Shown here piece after piece: positions 53,536 to 64,000 of a stretch of 64,000 bases of DNA (position 1 is the stretch's first letter; every line of letters begins with the position of its first letter). Below the pieces are notes generated by a model that searched no databases, had not been told where the DNA came from, and saw nothing but the letters and a program-made list of their open reading frames with translations. The stretch is taken from contig JAQGOG010000056.1 in assembly GCA_028293765.1 (NCBI GenBank), forward strand, positions 1 through 64,000. Reading direction: 5' to 3'. Source of the stretch: Gammaproteobacteria bacterium. GTDB lineage: Bacteria > Pseudomonadota > Gammaproteobacteria > Steroidobacterales > Steroidobacteraceae. The position numbers were made by a program, and so were the translations under genes.

Positions 53536-54675
53536 CTAAGAGCTAACCAGCTTCCGATGGGAATACAGCGCCATCAGGATACCGAAGCCGGCCAGCAGGG
53601 TCACCACCGAGGTTCCGCCGTAGCTGACGAGGGGAAGCGGTACGCCGACGACAGGGAGGAGACCCGTAACCATCCCCGCGTTGATGAATACGTAGACGAA
53701 GAAGGTGAGCGCGAGGCTTCCGGCGAGCAGGCGCGCAAACGTATCCTGCGTCTGCATGGCGAGAAAAATCGAGCGGCCAACGACGAACATATAGAGCAGC
53801 AGCAGGAGCCCCAGCCCGAGCAGGCCGAACTCTTCGCCGATCACGGCGAAGATGAAATCGGTGGAGCGCTCGGGGAGAAACTCGAGTTGCGCCTGGCTGC
53901 CGTTCATCCAGCCTTTGCCGAACACGCCGCCCGAGCCGATCGCGATCTGCGATTGGATGATGTGATAGCCGGCGCCGAGAGGGTCGGTCTGCGGGTCGAG
54001 AAACGTGAGCACCCGCTTGCGCTGGTAGTCGTGCATGAAGCTCCAGCCGAACCAGGCGCCGATCCCGGCAAGCGCTGCGAAGATCGCCATGATGCGCACC
54101 TGCAGGCCGGCCATGACGATGACGAGAGCGCCCGCGATCGCAATCAACGCCGCCGTACCCAGGTCCGGTTGCACCGCTACGAGGCCCACAGGGACGAGAA
54201 TGAGCGCCCCGAGGAGTGTCAGCGAGACGAAACTCGGAGGCAAGGCGCGCTCGTGCAGATACCACGCGCACATCATGGGGACCGCCAGCTTCATGAGCTC
54301 CGATGGTTGGAACCGCACGATCCCGAGATTCAGCCAGCGCTGCGCGCCCATGCCGATGTGGCCAACCGCCGCGACGATGAATAAGAGGATGATGCCGATG
54401 GCGTACAGCCATGGCGTCGTGCGCCGCAGGAAATTAGGGTTCACGCGGGCCAGCACGAGCATCGCGATCGTTCCGAGGCCTAGGCGGACAACGGTACGCA
54501 CAATGGTGTCGACGTTCTGTCCCGAGGCGCTGTACAACACGATGAGGCCGTAGACAGCGATGAGGGCCAGACCGACTACGAGCGGTCCGTCGACGTTGAG
54601 TTCAAACAACACGCGTGCCGCGCCGGTCAGCGTGCGGCGCGTGCGGGAACCTGTGCTGATTTCTTCGTAGATCAT
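53536..54675 (-). CDS. rodA: peptidoglycan glycosyltransferase RodA
   Basis: RodA (MrdB) is the SEDS polymerase of the elongation machine, paired with PBP2. The true start is ATG 54675, overlapping the mrdA stop; the ORF-track start lies far inside mrdA. The 379-residue protein has about ten membrane segments, the active-site loop (PTALLIAIAGALV-type region, Asp in VAVQPDLGTAALI) and the C-terminal SEDS signature VVGVPLPLVSYGGTSVVTLLAGFGILM. Confidence 0.96.
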   Translation of the reverse strand: MIYEEISTGSRTRRTLTGAARVLFELNVDGPLVVGLALIAVYGLIVLYSASGQNVDTIVRTVVRLGLGTIAMLVLARVNPNFLRRTTPWLYAIGIILLFIVAAVGHIGMGAQRWLNLGIVRFQPSELMKLAVPMMCAWYLHERALPPSFVSLTLLGALILVPVGLVAVQPDLGTAALIAIAGALVIVMAGLQVRIMAIFAALAGIGAWFGWSFMHDYQRKRVLTFLDPQTDPLGAGYHIIQSQIAIGSGGVFGKGWMNGSQAQLEFLPERSTDFIFAVIGEEFGLLGLGLLLLLYMFVVGRSIFLAMQTQDTFARLLAGSLALTFFVYVFINAGMVTGLLPVVGVPLPLVSYGGTSVVTLLAGFGILMALYSHRKLVSS

Positions 54676-56801
54676 GCGGCTTGTTTCTGACGCGCGGAGG
54701 TGGAGCGCACCTGCGGGACCGGCGGGACCGCTGTGCTGGCCGGCTTCTCGGCAGGCGGCACTGCCGGGGGTTGGGCCGTCGAGTCTGGCGCTGAAGGTTG
54801 GGTCGTCGTACCTGGCGCCGGAACCTGGGTGGTCGCTTCCGGCGCCAGCGGCTGGGCGATCTTCTCCGGTGCCCTGGGCGCGGGCTGATCGTGGAAAGTC
54901 TGCGTGGCCGCCTCGGCAGGCTTGAGCTTTCCGTCCGGTCCTAACAGGTAGGCATCCAGAACTTTGCGCGCAATGGGCGCGGCCGCGCTCGCACCGGCGC
55001 CGCCATTCTCCTGGATCACCGCGACCGCGATGCGGGGCGCATCGGCCGGAGCAAAGGCAATGAACCACGAATGGTCGCGCAGGCGCTCATCGAGTTTCTT
55101 TGCGTTGTAGCGGTCGTTTTGCGCGACCGTGAAGACCTGCGCGGTTCCGGTCTTGCCGGCAAAGGGATACGGTGCTTTTGCGCCGATCGCAGCCGCGGTG
55201 CCGTGCGTCGTTACACCGATCATTCCGTGGACCACGCGTGCCCAGTCCTCAGGGGTCACACCCGTGACGTCTCCCCCGGACACCGGCGGAAGGCGGTGGA
55301 TTTCCCCCGTCTGCGGGTCGCGGAGCCCTGCAATGAGGCGCGGCTTCCAGACCTTCCCGCGTGTGGCCATGATTCCCGCGTAGTGCGCAAGCTGCAGCGG
55401 CGTGACGTTGAGGTAGCCCTGTCCGATGCCGAAGTTCACTGTCTCGCCGGGGAACCACATCTGGTCCGCCGCGCGCGTGAAGGCTTTCGCTTTCCATGCG
55501 CGCGAGGGGAGCAGGCCGGGCCTCTCGCCGCTGATGTCTATGCCAGTGGGTTTGCCGAAACCGAACGGCGCCATGAACGTTGAGATCCGGTCCACGCCGA
55601 TCGTGTTCGCGAGTCCGTAAAAGTAGACGTCGCATGAGCGCACGATGGCGTCGTCGAGGTCGACGTACCCGTGATGCTCATTATGGTATTCGCGGAACAT
55701 GTGAGCGCTGCCGGGAAGGTGAAACGAGCCTGCACAGTATTTGCGCTGTTCTGGATCCACCATGTGATAGGTGAGCGCTGCAAGCGCGATGACCGGCTTC
55801 ACCGTCGAGCCCGGCGGGTACGTTCCGCGCATGGCACGGTTCAAGAGGGGTTTATCGACATCGTCCCTCAGCACACTGTATTCGGCAGCCGTGATTCCGC
55901 GGCCGAACATGTTCGGATCGAATCCCGGCAGGCTCACGAGTGCAATCACGTCGCCGGTGTTCGGATCGAGTGCGACGACCGCGCCACGATGTCCGGCCAG
56001 CGCTGTTTCGGCTACGCGTTGTACTTTCAGATCGATAGAGAGGAGCACGTCGTCACCGGACGCCGGCGCCTTCGTGCGCAGATTGGGGATAAAGGCGCCC
56101 TGGCGCTCTACTGAACGGCCCTGCGCATTGACGAGGAGTTCTCGAAAGCCGTTCGTACCGTGCAATTGCGGTTCATAGGCACTTTCCACGCCGAGCTTGC
56201 CGATGAGCGTCGTGCCGGCGTACGCCGCGCGATCGATGCGCTCGAGGTCCGTCTCGCTGATCGCGCCGACGTAGCCCAGCGCATGCACGGCTAGCCCCGC
56301 GCTCGGGTAAAAACGTGTCTGCCGCGTCTTGATGTCGAGACCGGGGAACTCGAAGCGCCGGACGGCGAAGCGGGCAACGTCCTCGTCGGACATGCGCAGG
56401 CGTATCGGAACGCTATCGAAAGTTCGCCGCGACTTGATAGTCCGCATCAGCTCATCGACATCCTCCGCTCGAATGAGTTCGAGCGCGACGAGCGCCTTGA
56501 GCGTGCCGCGCAGGTCAGGCACCTCCTCGGGGACGAGTTCGAGCTGGTAGGCGGGCTGATTGCCGGCGATGACTTCGCTGTTGCGATCGAGGATCAGGCC
56601 GCGCGCGGCGGGGATCGGCTCAGTGCGGACGCGGTTTCCCTGCGAAAGGTCCGCGTAGTACTCGTGGTGCACGACCTGCAGAAGGAAGAGACGCCCGAGA
56701 AGCGTGAAGGTGAGCAGCACCATGAGCGTGCCGGCAACCAGTGCGCGCATCTCGAAGAGACGCTGCTCGCCCCAGTGATCCTTGATGCGGCCGGCTGGCA
56801 T
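54672..56801 (-). CDS. mrdA: penicillin-binding protein 2
   Basis: PBP2 cross-links peptidoglycan during elongation. The 709-residue protein has a membrane anchor (about 20-42), a pedestal domain, and a transpeptidase with STVK in PPGSTVKPVIAL, SCD in VRSCDVYFYGL (SxN-like) and KTG in FAGKTGTAQV. After about residue 630 there is an 80-residue tail of Pro, Ala, Thr and Gln, absent in E. coli PBP2 (633 residues). Confidence 0.96.
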   Translation of the reverse strand: MPAGRIKDHWGEQRLFEMRALVAGTLMVLLTFTLLGRLFLLQVVHHEYYADLSQGNRVRTEPIPAARGLILDRNSEVIAGNQPAYQLELVPEEVPDLRGTLKALVALELIRAEDVDELMRTIKSRRTFDSVPIRLRMSDEDVARFAVRRFEFPGLDIKTRQTRFYPSAGLAVHALGYVGAISETDLERIDRAAYAGTTLIGKLGVESAYEPQLHGTNGFRELLVNAQGRSVERQGAFIPNLRTKAPASGDDVLLSIDLKVQRVAETALAGHRGAVVALDPNTGDVIALVSLPGFDPNMFGRGITAAEYSVLRDDVDKPLLNRAMRGTYPPGSTVKPVIALAALTYHMVDPEQRKYCAGSFHLPGSAHMFREYHNEHHGYVDLDDAIVRSCDVYFYGLANTIGVDRISTFMAPFGFGKPTGIDISGERPGLLPSRAWKAKAFTRAADQMWFPGETVNFGIGQGYLNVTPLQLAHYAGIMATRGKVWKPRLIAGLRDPQTGEIHRLPPVSGGDVTGVTPEDWARVVHGMIGVTTHGTAAAIGAKAPYPFAGKTGTAQVFTVAQNDRYNAKKLDERLRDHSWFIAFAPADAPRIAVAVIQENGGAGASAAAPIARKVLDAYLLGPDGKLKPAEAATQTFHDQPAPRAPEKIAQPLAPEATTQVPAPGTTTQPSAPDSTAQPPAVPPAEKPASTAVPPVPQVRSTSARQKQAA

Positions 56802-56835
56802 GCTCAGGTCCCGCGGCCGGAAGCCGTTGCCGCAT

Positions 56836-57312
56836 TCATGAGCGCCGGCCGTTGCGGTGGCCGAGGATCGCCGCCGCGAGCGGCCAGATCAGTGCGCCGG
56901 TGATCGTATGGATCCAGCGAAGCGGACTCGTGAGCGGATGGCCGGTCCAGCCGTCGATCGCAAATACGACGACCTCGTACACGATGAGTACAGCGAAGAC
57001 GATGAGCGCCTGCTGAAACGCGGGCTTCGACCGGATCTTCTGATGTTCGCGGGACGTGACGTACGTGACGAGCGAAAGTGCCATGGCGTGCTGGCCGAGC
57101 ACCGGCCCTTGGAACACATCCAATAGCAGCCCCGAGAACCACCCCAGCCCGATGCCACCGGCCCGCGGCGCGGCGATCGACCAATACAGGACCGTCAGCA
57201 CCAGGAACGCCGGTCGCACCACGTCGAGCCACCGCGGCAGCGGCAGCACCGTCAGGATGAGTGCAATCAAGGCGCTGAAAAGCATTCGGCCGCGCGGCTC
57301 GGACGAACTCAT
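56836..57312 (-). CDS. mreD: rod shape-determining protein MreD
   Basis: This small inner-membrane protein has 158 residues and about five hydrophobic segments (LFSALIALILTVLPL, LGWFSGLLLDVFQGPVLGQHAM). It partners MreC in the elongasome. The ATG overlaps the mreC stop and mrdA follows after 34 bases. Confidence 0.93.
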   Translation of the reverse strand: MSSSEPRGRMLFSALIALILTVLPLPRWLDVVRPAFLVLTVLYWSIAAPRAGGIGLGWFSGLLLDVFQGPVLGQHAMALSLVTYVTSREHQKIRSKPAFQQALIVFAVLIVYEVVVFAIDGWTGHPLTSPLRWIHTITGALIWPLAAAILGHRNGRRS

Positions 57313-58553
57313 GGGTTCCTCGGTGTCGCGTCGGGCGGTGGTGGCGTGGGGCTGGTCGGCCTCTTGGGCGCAGCAGCAGGGGCGGCGTCACCGGCAGCGG
57401 GTTCCTTCGAGTTGGTCGGTGGGGGCGCCGACGACCGTTCCGAGCTCTTGGGGAGCGGAGGCGGGACAGTAGGCGCGGGCGTCCCTTTCTTCGACGGCGC
57501 CGGGGTCGTTGAGTTCGGTGTATCAGGTGATGCCGGCCGGCCGGGGTTCAAAGAGGGTGTCGGCGCGGGCGAGGCAGACGTTGGCGCGGGAGCCGTAGTA
57601 GCTTCCGGGGCGGTGGGTTTCGGCCGCGGGGGTGGCGCCGGTTGTGGCTGCAGGGCCGCATTCCCCGCTTTCAGGTCACCGGTCGTGGCGGAGGCGGGCG
57701 CCGCCGGGTGTTCCGGTCGGAACCAGACGAGTACGACCTCGGTATCAGTATCGATTCTCGCGAAGGGAATCGCGCGCACCTGCGCGAGCGGCTGCACCGC
57801 GTCGCGGTGAACCTCGGTGACACGCGCCACAGGGTAGCCGGCGGGAAATACTCCACCAAGGCCGGAGGTTACGAGCAGGTCACCGGTCTTGATATCGGCG
57901 TTCCCCGGTAGGTATGGAAGCGCTAGGGACGTCGTATCGCCCGCGCCCACCGCAATGGTGCGCAGTCCGGTTCGCTCGATCTCCACGGGGACGGCGTGCT
58001 CGGGGTCGGTGATCAGAATGACCTCGGCACTCCACGGGCCGACGTGCGTCGTCTGGCCTATGAGCCCCTTGTCATCCAGCACGGCCTGCGCCTTGAAGAC
58101 TCCATTGGTCGCCCCGCGATTGATGAGCACCCGTTGGCGCAGGCTGTTGAGCTGGATGTTCACGATTTCCGCAGCCAGGTAGCGCTCCGCGACCGGTGGC
58201 AGGGCGTCGCGTAAGCCGCGCAGCTCGCCGTTTTCGCGGGCGAGTGCCTCGTAGCGCATCGAGCGCAGCTCGAGATCGCGCTGCTGCCCTTGCAGGCGCT
58301 GATTCTCAGCGCGCAGCGCGTCGCGCGTCTCGAAGCTTTCGTGCAGCCAATGCCAGGCGGTCGAGGGGGAGCCCACGGCAAGCTGGATGGGGTAGGCCGC
58401 CGCCTGCAGGACGAAGCGCGCCTGCTCGAGCCAGCCGTGGCGCTGGTCCATGAACATGACCACGATGGAAAGGATCGCGTACAGGGTGAAGCGAAAGCCC
58501 GGTGAGGGTCCCCGGACCTGAGCTCTACTGCCCCCTGTGCCGAAGGCGGCCAT
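57309..58553 (-). CDS. mreC: rod shape-determining protein MreC
   Basis: MreC links the MreB filament to PBP2. The 414-residue protein has a membrane anchor (about 22-45), a coiled coil (ETRDALRAENQRLQGQQRDLELR) and the beta-barrel head (GQTTHVGPWSAEVILITDPEHAVPV, VTSGLGGVFPAGYPVA). From about residue 285 there is a roughly 130-residue tail made mainly of Pro, Ala, Thr and Ser. The N-terminal part is cytoplasmic and the tail periplasmic. AGAGGAAC lies just before the ATG. Confidence 0.94.
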   Translation of the reverse strand: MAAFGTGGSRAQVRGPSPGFRFTLYAILSIVVMFMDQRHGWLEQARFVLQAAAYPIQLAVGSPSTAWHWLHESFETRDALRAENQRLQGQQRDLELRSMRYEALARENGELRGLRDALPPVAERYLAAEIVNIQLNSLRQRVLINRGATNGVFKAQAVLDDKGLIGQTTHVGPWSAEVILITDPEHAVPVEIERTGLRTIAVGAGDTTSLALPYLPGNADIKTGDLLVTSGLGGVFPAGYPVARVTEVHRDAVQPLAQVRAIPFARIDTDTEVVLVWFRPEHPAAPASATTGDLKAGNAALQPQPAPPPRPKPTAPEATTAPAPTSASPAPTPSLNPGRPASPDTPNSTTPAPSKKGTPAPTVPPPLPKSSERSSAPPPTNSKEPAAGDAAPAAAPKRPTSPTPPPPDATPRNP

Positions 58554-58565
58554 GTTCCTCTAGTG

Positions 58566-58592
58566 GCTGAAGCGGCCTGCGGCCGCCTCAGC
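58566..58592 (-). promoter_or_regulatory. near-perfect hairpin just upstream of mreC
   Basis: GCTGA-A-GCGGCC and GGCCGC-C-TCAGC pair around TGC (11 bp with one mismatch). It lies 12 bases before the mreC ATG, next to the AGAGGAAC ribosome binding site, so it could limit translation of mreC relative to mreB. Confidence 0.5.
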
Positions 58593-58633
58593 AGGCCGAC
58601 CGATCAGCGTGTTCAGCCCCGCGGGCTTGGACG

Positions 58634-58658
58634 CGCCCCGCAAAAGGGGCGGCTTTTT
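58634..58658 (+). terminator. intrinsic-terminator-like hairpin in the mreB-mreC spacer
   Basis: CGCCCC-GCAAAA-GGGGCG is followed by GCTTTTT on the plus strand. The genes here run on the minus strand, where the hairpin follows the mreB stop but has its T-run on the wrong side. It may stop antisense transcription or act as an RNA processing/stability element. Confidence 0.5.
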
Positions 58659-58695
58659 CCGGGGACGCCACAGCCCGCAAACAGCGTGCCGGTTC

Positions 58696-60247
<1,552 letters not shown>

Positions 60248-61711
60248 ATGAGTAATGTTCACACGAAGACGCTAGCGCAGCTCGCCGCGGGGCTGCGTGC
60301 GAAGGAATTCTCGAGCGCGGAGCTGACGCGGTTGTTTTTGGATCGCATCGAGGCGAGCCAGCCCGTGCTGAATGCCTTCATCTCGGTCACTCGGGAACAG
60401 GCGCTGGCGGCGGCGGAAGCCGCTGACCGTGAGCTCGCCGCCTCGCGCGGCGGCACACTCACGGGCGTGCCGATCGCGCACAAGGATATTTTTTGCACGG
60501 CCGGTGTGAGGACGACCTGCGGCTCGCGGATGCTCGACAACTTCGTGTCGCCATATGACGCCACTCTGGTCGCAAAGCTCAAGGCTGCCGGCGTGGTGAT
60601 GCTCGGCAAGGCGAACATGGATGAGTTCGCGATGGGCTCGTCGAACGAGACGAGCTACTACGGCCCGGTGCGCAATCCGTGGAATACCGATCTCGTGCCG
60701 GGCGGCTCATCGGGCGGCTCGGCTGCCGCGGTTGCTGCGCGCCTGGCGCCCGCGGCGACCGCGACCGATACAGGCGGCTCCATCCGGCAGCCCGCGGCAC
60801 TGTGCGGAGTCACCGGCCTGAAGCCGACTTACGGACGCGTCTCGCGTTATGGAATGATCGCCTTCGCCTCCAGTCTCGACCAGGGCGGCATCATCACCAC
60901 GACGGCGCAAGACGCGGCCCTGATTCTGCGGGAGATGGCCGGCTTCGATGCCAATGACTCCACCAGTGTCGACACACCGGTCCCCGACTACGCTGCGAGC
61001 CTCAACGCTCCACTCGCCGGTTTGAAGATCGGCTTGCTGAAGGAATTCTTCGACAAGGGTCTCGATCCCGAGAACGAGCGTCGCATCCGTGAGGCGTTGG
61101 CGACTTACGAGAAGCTCGGGGCCACCCTGCGTGAGGTGAGCCTGCCGAACCTGCCGTTGTCGGTGCCGGCGTACTACGTCGTCGCACCGGCCGAATGCTC
61201 ATCCAACCTCGCGCGTTTCGATGGTGTGCGTTTCGGGCACCGCTGCAAGGAACCGCGCGATCTGCTGGATCTCTACAAGCGCTCGCGAGGCGAGGGCTTC
61301 GGCGCCGAAGTGAAGCGCAGAATCATGACCGGAACCTACGTGCTGTCCGCCGGTTATTACGACGCCTACTACCTGAAAGCGCAGAAGGTGCGTCAACTCA
61401 TCACGACGGACTTCACGCGCGCCTTCGGCGAGGTGGACGTGCTGATGGGGCCGACGACACCGACCACGGCATTCGCGATTGGTGCCAAGACGTCCGATCC
61501 GATCACGATGTATCTGAACGATATTTATACGATCGGCGCGAATCTCGCCGGACTGCCGGCCATGTCGATTCCCTGCGGCTTCGTACAGGGCCTGCCGGTC
61601 GGACTGCAGCTCGTCGGTCCGCACTTCAGCGAGGCGAAGCTACTGAATGTGGCTCATCTGTATCAGCGCGAGACGGAGTGGCATACGCGCGTGCCGGAGC
61701 GTTACGCATGA
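60248..61711 (+). CDS. gatA: amidotransferase subunit GatA (glutaminase/amidase)
   Basis: GatA releases ammonia from glutamine for transfer by GatB. The 487-residue amidase-signature enzyme has the Ser-cisSer-Lys triad: Lys in PIAHKDIFC, Ser in [15 protein letters not shown] and the Gly/Ser-rich [12 protein letters not shown]. The C-terminal half carries the GatA substrate loop ([30 protein letters not shown]). It overlaps gatB by ATGA. Confidence 0.97.
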   Translation: MSNVHTKTLAQLAAGLRAKEFSSAELTRLFLDRIEASQPVLNAFISVTREQALAAAEAADRELAASRGGTLTGVPIAHKDIFCTAGVRTTCGSRMLDNFVSPYDATLVAKLKAAGVVMLGKANMDEFAMGSSNETSYYGPVRNPWNTDLVPGGSSGGSAAAVAARLAPAATATDTGGSIRQPAALCGVTGLKPTYGRVSRYGMIAFASSLDQGGIITTTAQDAALILREMAGFDANDSTSVDTPVPDYAASLNAPLAGLKIGLLKEFFDKGLDPENERRIREALATYEKLGATLREVSLPNLPLSVPAYYVVAPAECSSNLARFDGVRFGHRCKEPRDLLDLYKRSRGEGFGAEVKRRIMTGTYVLSAGYYDAYYLKAQKVRQLITTDFTRAFGEVDVLMGPTTPTTAFAIGAKTSDPITMYLNDIYTIGANLAGLPAMSIPCGFVQGLPVGLQLVGPHFSEAKLLNVAHLYQRETEWHTRVPERYA

Positions 61712-63192
61712 GTGAGTCTGAGGCGACCCGCACTGAGGCGTCCCCCTCTGAGGCGACTCCGTGGGAAACCGTGATCGGGCTGGAGATTCACGCCCAGCTG
61801 GCGACGAAATCGAAGATCTTCTCCGGATCGGCGATCGCATACGGCGCGCCCCCCAATGCGCAGGCGAATCTCGTCGATCTCGGCTACCCGGGCGTGCTGC
61901 CGGTGTTGAACGCTGAAGCGGTGCGCATGGCCGTGAAGTTCGGGCTCGCCATCGGTGCGCGGATCGCGCCGCACTCGGTGTTCGCACGTAAAAACTACTT
62001 CTATCCCGACCTTCCGAAGGGCTATCAGATCAGTCAGTACGAGCTGCCGATCGTCGGGCAGGGGTCGATCGACATCGTGCTCGACGACGGCACGAAGAAG
62101 CGGGTCGGCGTGACTCGGGCACATCTCGAGGAGGACGCGGGCAAGTCGCTGCACGAAGGTCTGCCCGGTGTCTCCGGTATCGATCTCAACCGGGCGGGCA
62201 CACCGCTCGTGGAGATCGTCTCGGAGCCGGACATGCGCTCGGCGAAAGAAGCAGTCGCGTACATGAAGAAGGTGCACACGCTCGTGCGCTATCTCGAGAT
62301 CTGCGACGGCAACATGCAGGAGGGCTCGTTCCGCTGCGACGCCAACGTATCGGTGCGCCGCAGGGGCGCCGAGAAGTTCGGTACGCGCGCGGAGATCAAG
62401 AATCTCAATTCCTTCCGATTTGTCGAGAAAGCGATCAACTACGAGGTGGAACGTCAGATCGACCTCATCGAATCCGGCGGCAAGGTGAAGCAGGAGACTC
62501 GTCTGTACGACCCTGACAAGGGCGAGACGCGCTCGATGCGGTCGAAGGAAGAGGCGAACGACTATCGCTACTTCCCGGATCCGGATCTGCTGCCTGTCGT
62601 GGTCAATGAGACGTTCATCGCGGCTGTACGGGCGAGCCTGCCCGAGCTGCCGGATCAGAAAGCGGTCCGCTTTTCGTCGCAGTATGGGCTCTCGGCTTAC
62701 GACGCCGGCGTGCTCACCGCGAGCCGCGAGCTCGCTGCGTATTACGAGGAAGTAGCGAGCGAGGTTCCGGGCGAGCCGAAGCTCGCGGCGAACTGGGTCA
62801 TGGGTGAGCTCGCGGCTGCCTTGAACAGGGAGGGGCTCGAGAGCGACGGCGGCAAGCTGCCAGCCACGCGGCTCGCGGGACTGCTGAAGCGGATCGCGGA
62901 CCAGACGATCTCCGGAAAGATCGCCAAGGAAGTGTTCGAGGCCATGTGGGCGAGCGGCGCGGGCGCGGATGCCATCATCGAGGAGAAGGGGCTCAAGCAG
63001 ATCACGGACAGCTCCGCGATCGAGCGCGCCATCGATGAGGTCATGGCGAAGAATCCGGTGCAGCTGGCGGATTACCGGTCGGGTAAGGACAAGCTGTTCG
63101 GTTTTTTCGTCGGGCAGGTGATGAAGGCGACGCAGGGGAAGGCCAATCCGGCGCAGTTGAACGAGTTGCTGAAGAAGAAGCTGCCGGGCTGA
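61708..63192 (+). CDS. gatB: amidotransferase subunit GatB
   Basis: GatB phosphorylates the misacylated aminoacyl end and transfers ammonia. I start at ATG 61708, overlapping the gatA stop; the ORF-track start lies inside gatA. The 494-residue protein begins with a short Glu/Ala/Thr-rich leader ([16 protein letters not shown]), then [13 protein letters not shown], and has [41 protein letters not shown] and the C-terminal YqeY-like tail that binds tRNA. Confidence 0.97.
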   Translation: MSESEATRTEASPSEATPWETVIGLEIHAQLATKSKIFSGSAIAYGAPPNAQANLVDLGYPGVLPVLNAEAVRMAVKFGLAIGARIAPHSVFARKNYFYPDLPKGYQISQYELPIVGQGSIDIVLDDGTKKRVGVTRAHLEEDAGKSLHEGLPGVSGIDLNRAGTPLVEIVSEPDMRSAKEAVAYMKKVHTLVRYLEICDGNMQEGSFRCDANVSVRRRGAEKFGTRAEIKNLNSFRFVEKAINYEVERQIDLIESGGKVKQETRLYDPDKGETRSMRSKEEANDYRYFPDPDLLPVVVNETFIAAVRASLPELPDQKAVRFSSQYGLSAYDAGVLTASRELAAYYEEVASEVPGEPKLAANWVMGELAAALNREGLESDGGKLPATRLAGLLKRIADQTISGKIAKEVFEAMWASGAGADAIIEEKGLKQITDSSAIERAIDEVMAKNPVQLADYRSGKDKLFGFFVGQVMKATQGKANPAQLNELLKKKLPG

Positions 63193-63422
63193 GGGCGCGG
63201 CGGGAAAGAAGTGGGCTCGCTCGCATCCGCCGCCTTGCTGTAGCCAGTAGCGCTGGCGCCGAGGTTTGCTTCGGCTGACCAGGCGCACCGCTTGCGCCTG
63301 GCGCGTGCTGGGTGGGCGCCGAGGTGCGCTCAGGCTGAGCCTAGCGATACCGGCTCCCGGCTAGGCGCCCCCGGCTAGGCGCCCCCGTTGAGTTGCGCTG
63401 GCGCGTGCCCCATTGTGTGCCG
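63193..63422. repeat. repeat-rich spacer between gatB and hslO
   Basis: The spacer has two imperfect 26-bp copies beginning GGCGCCGAGGT at 63255 and 63315 (60-bp period). Between them is a perfect 9-bp hairpin CCAGGCGCA-CCGCT-TGCGCCTGG (63279-63301). Near 63353-63386 CGGCTAGGCGCCCCC occurs twice in tandem. No ORF or RNA gene is evident, and there is no T-run. Confidence 0.6.
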
Positions 63423-64000
63423 ATGCAATCCCAAGCACTCCCTGGCGACGAGGTTCGTCGCTTTATCGTCGAGAATCGTCCTGTTCGCGGCCACTGGGTG
63501 CGCCTCGAAGGGGCCTGGCGCGAGCTGCGCGCTCACAAGGATTATCCGGAGCCGGTCAGGGAGCTGCTCGGCCAGGCGGTTGCCGCTTCCGTGCTGCTGG
63601 CCGCGACTCTGAAGTTCAACGGGACGCTGACTTTGCAGCTGCAGGGTAATGGGGCCGTGAGGCTGCTCGTTGCTCAGTGCACGCACGACTTTCGGTTGCG
63701 TGCGGTCGCGCGTTTCGATGACGCTGCCGTGGAGGAGATCTCGTCGGACCCTAAGGGGGGCGCCGTTTTCCGGCGGCTCGTCGGCACTGACGGGCGCTTC
63801 GCCGTGACCATTGAGGCGGATGAGAAAAACACGCGCTACCAGGGAATCGTGCCGCTGACGGGGGCGTCGCTGGCGGACTCGCTCGAGACTTACTTTGCGT
63901 CGTCCGAGCAGCTTCCCACGCGCGTTTTGTTGGCTGCCGACGGTGAGCGGGGAGTGGGGATGCTGGTGCAGAAGCTGCCGGACCCTGCCAATGCCGACGA
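63423..64000 (+). CDS. hslO: redox-regulated chaperone Hsp33, N-terminal part (cut by window end)
   Basis: This open frame is missing from the ORF track because it runs off the window. From ATG 63423 it encodes MQSQALPGDEVRRFIVEN, VRGHWVRLEGAWREL, LLGQAVAASVLLAATLKFNGTLTLQLQGNG, and VPLTGASLADSLETYFASSEQLPTRVLLA, all hallmarks of Hsp33. The first 192 residues are present; the redox zinc-binding C-terminus (CxC...CxxC) would lie beyond 64000. Hsp33 binds unfolding proteins under oxidative stress. Confidence 0.93.
   Translation, partial: MQSQALPGDEVRRFIVENRPVRGHWVRLEGAWRELRAHKDYPEPVRELLGQAVAASVLLAATLKFNGTLTLQLQGNGAVRLLVAQCTHDFRLRAVARFDDAAVEEISSDPKGGAVFRRLVGTDGRFAVTIEADEKNTRYQGIVPLTGASLADSLETYFASSEQLPTRVLLAADGERGVGMLVQKLPDPANAD

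Noticed and set aside
53044-54384. 446-residue plus-strand ORF across mltB and rodA
   Set aside because: It crosses two well-supported minus-strand genes and is Arg/Glu/His-rich without domains.
61702-63288. 528-residue ORF antisense to gatB
   Set aside because: Fully covered by the certain gatB gene; composition is Arg/Leu/His-rich shadow sequence with no recognisable fold.

Overview
The window looks like a chromosome segment from a G+C-rich gammaproteobacterium. The support is the surA-pdxA-rsmA-apaG-apaH and mreBCD-mrdAB-mltB-rlpA-dacA-ybeD gene orders, and the presence of lptD, amgK/murU, lgt-thyA and lipA-lipB. A kynurenine-pathway cluster, a GatCAB amidotransferase and many Ala/Gly/Pro-rich protein extensions point, as inference only, to the Xanthomonadales/Nevskiales side (Steroidobacteraceae-like). 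I see no rRNA, tRNA, CRISPR array, prophage or insertion sequence. It reads as core chromosome with some unusual domain fusions.

Region by region: 0-7 kb holds a TetR-GFA fusion with a second GFA protein, an aromatic/aspartate aminotransferase, an exported M61 peptidase, a Tat-signal aldo/keto reductase and a YbhB-type protein. 7-14.5 kb holds an Lrp regulator divergent from bifunctional putA, a YyaL-type thioredoxin-fold protein and the rRNA methyltransferase rlmI. 14.5-22 kb is lgt-thyA, a SET-domain protein with a histone-H1-like tail, kup, an exported subtilase-like protein and folA. 22-26 kb, minus strand, is tryptophan-to-quinolinate catabolism (3-hydroxyanthranilate dioxygenase, formamidase-like cyclase, kynU, kmo). 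26-34 kb, minus strand, is lptD-surA-pdxA-rsmA, a universal stress protein and apaG-apaH. 34-38 kb, plus strand, is amgK-murU (cell-wall sugar recycling) and lipA-lipB.

38-47 kb is a sulfate-uptake locus. A periplasmic sulfate-binding protein gene lies on the plus strand. On the minus strand runs cysA-cysT-cysW followed without a gap by a histidine kinase and a PhoB-type response regulator, then an FAD-dependent oxidoreductase. CysA carries an extra C-terminal domain resembling universal stress proteins. A 21-bp element (17 of 21 identical, with 11-bp-phased half-sites like those bound by PhoB-type regulators) lies upstream of both the binding-protein gene and cysA. I think this is a sulfate transporter wired to its own two-component system and it is the most interesting system here.

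47-60 kb, minus strand, is cell-envelope morphogenesis: mreB, mreC, mreD, mrdA (PBP2), rodA, mltB, rlpA, a CHASE3 hybrid kinase, dacA, a D-amino-acid aminotransferase and ybeD. 60-64 kb, plus strand, is gatC-gatA-gatB and the start of hslO (Hsp33), cut by the window edge. Two copies of a roughly 65-nt structured repeat lie in the gatC-gatA and mltB-rodA spacers.

Many genes overlap by ATGA-type junctions. Several starts differ from the ORF track: pdxA appears to start at CTG, and cysT, mltB and the formamidase at TTG. Most long extra ORFs in the track are GC-driven shadows.
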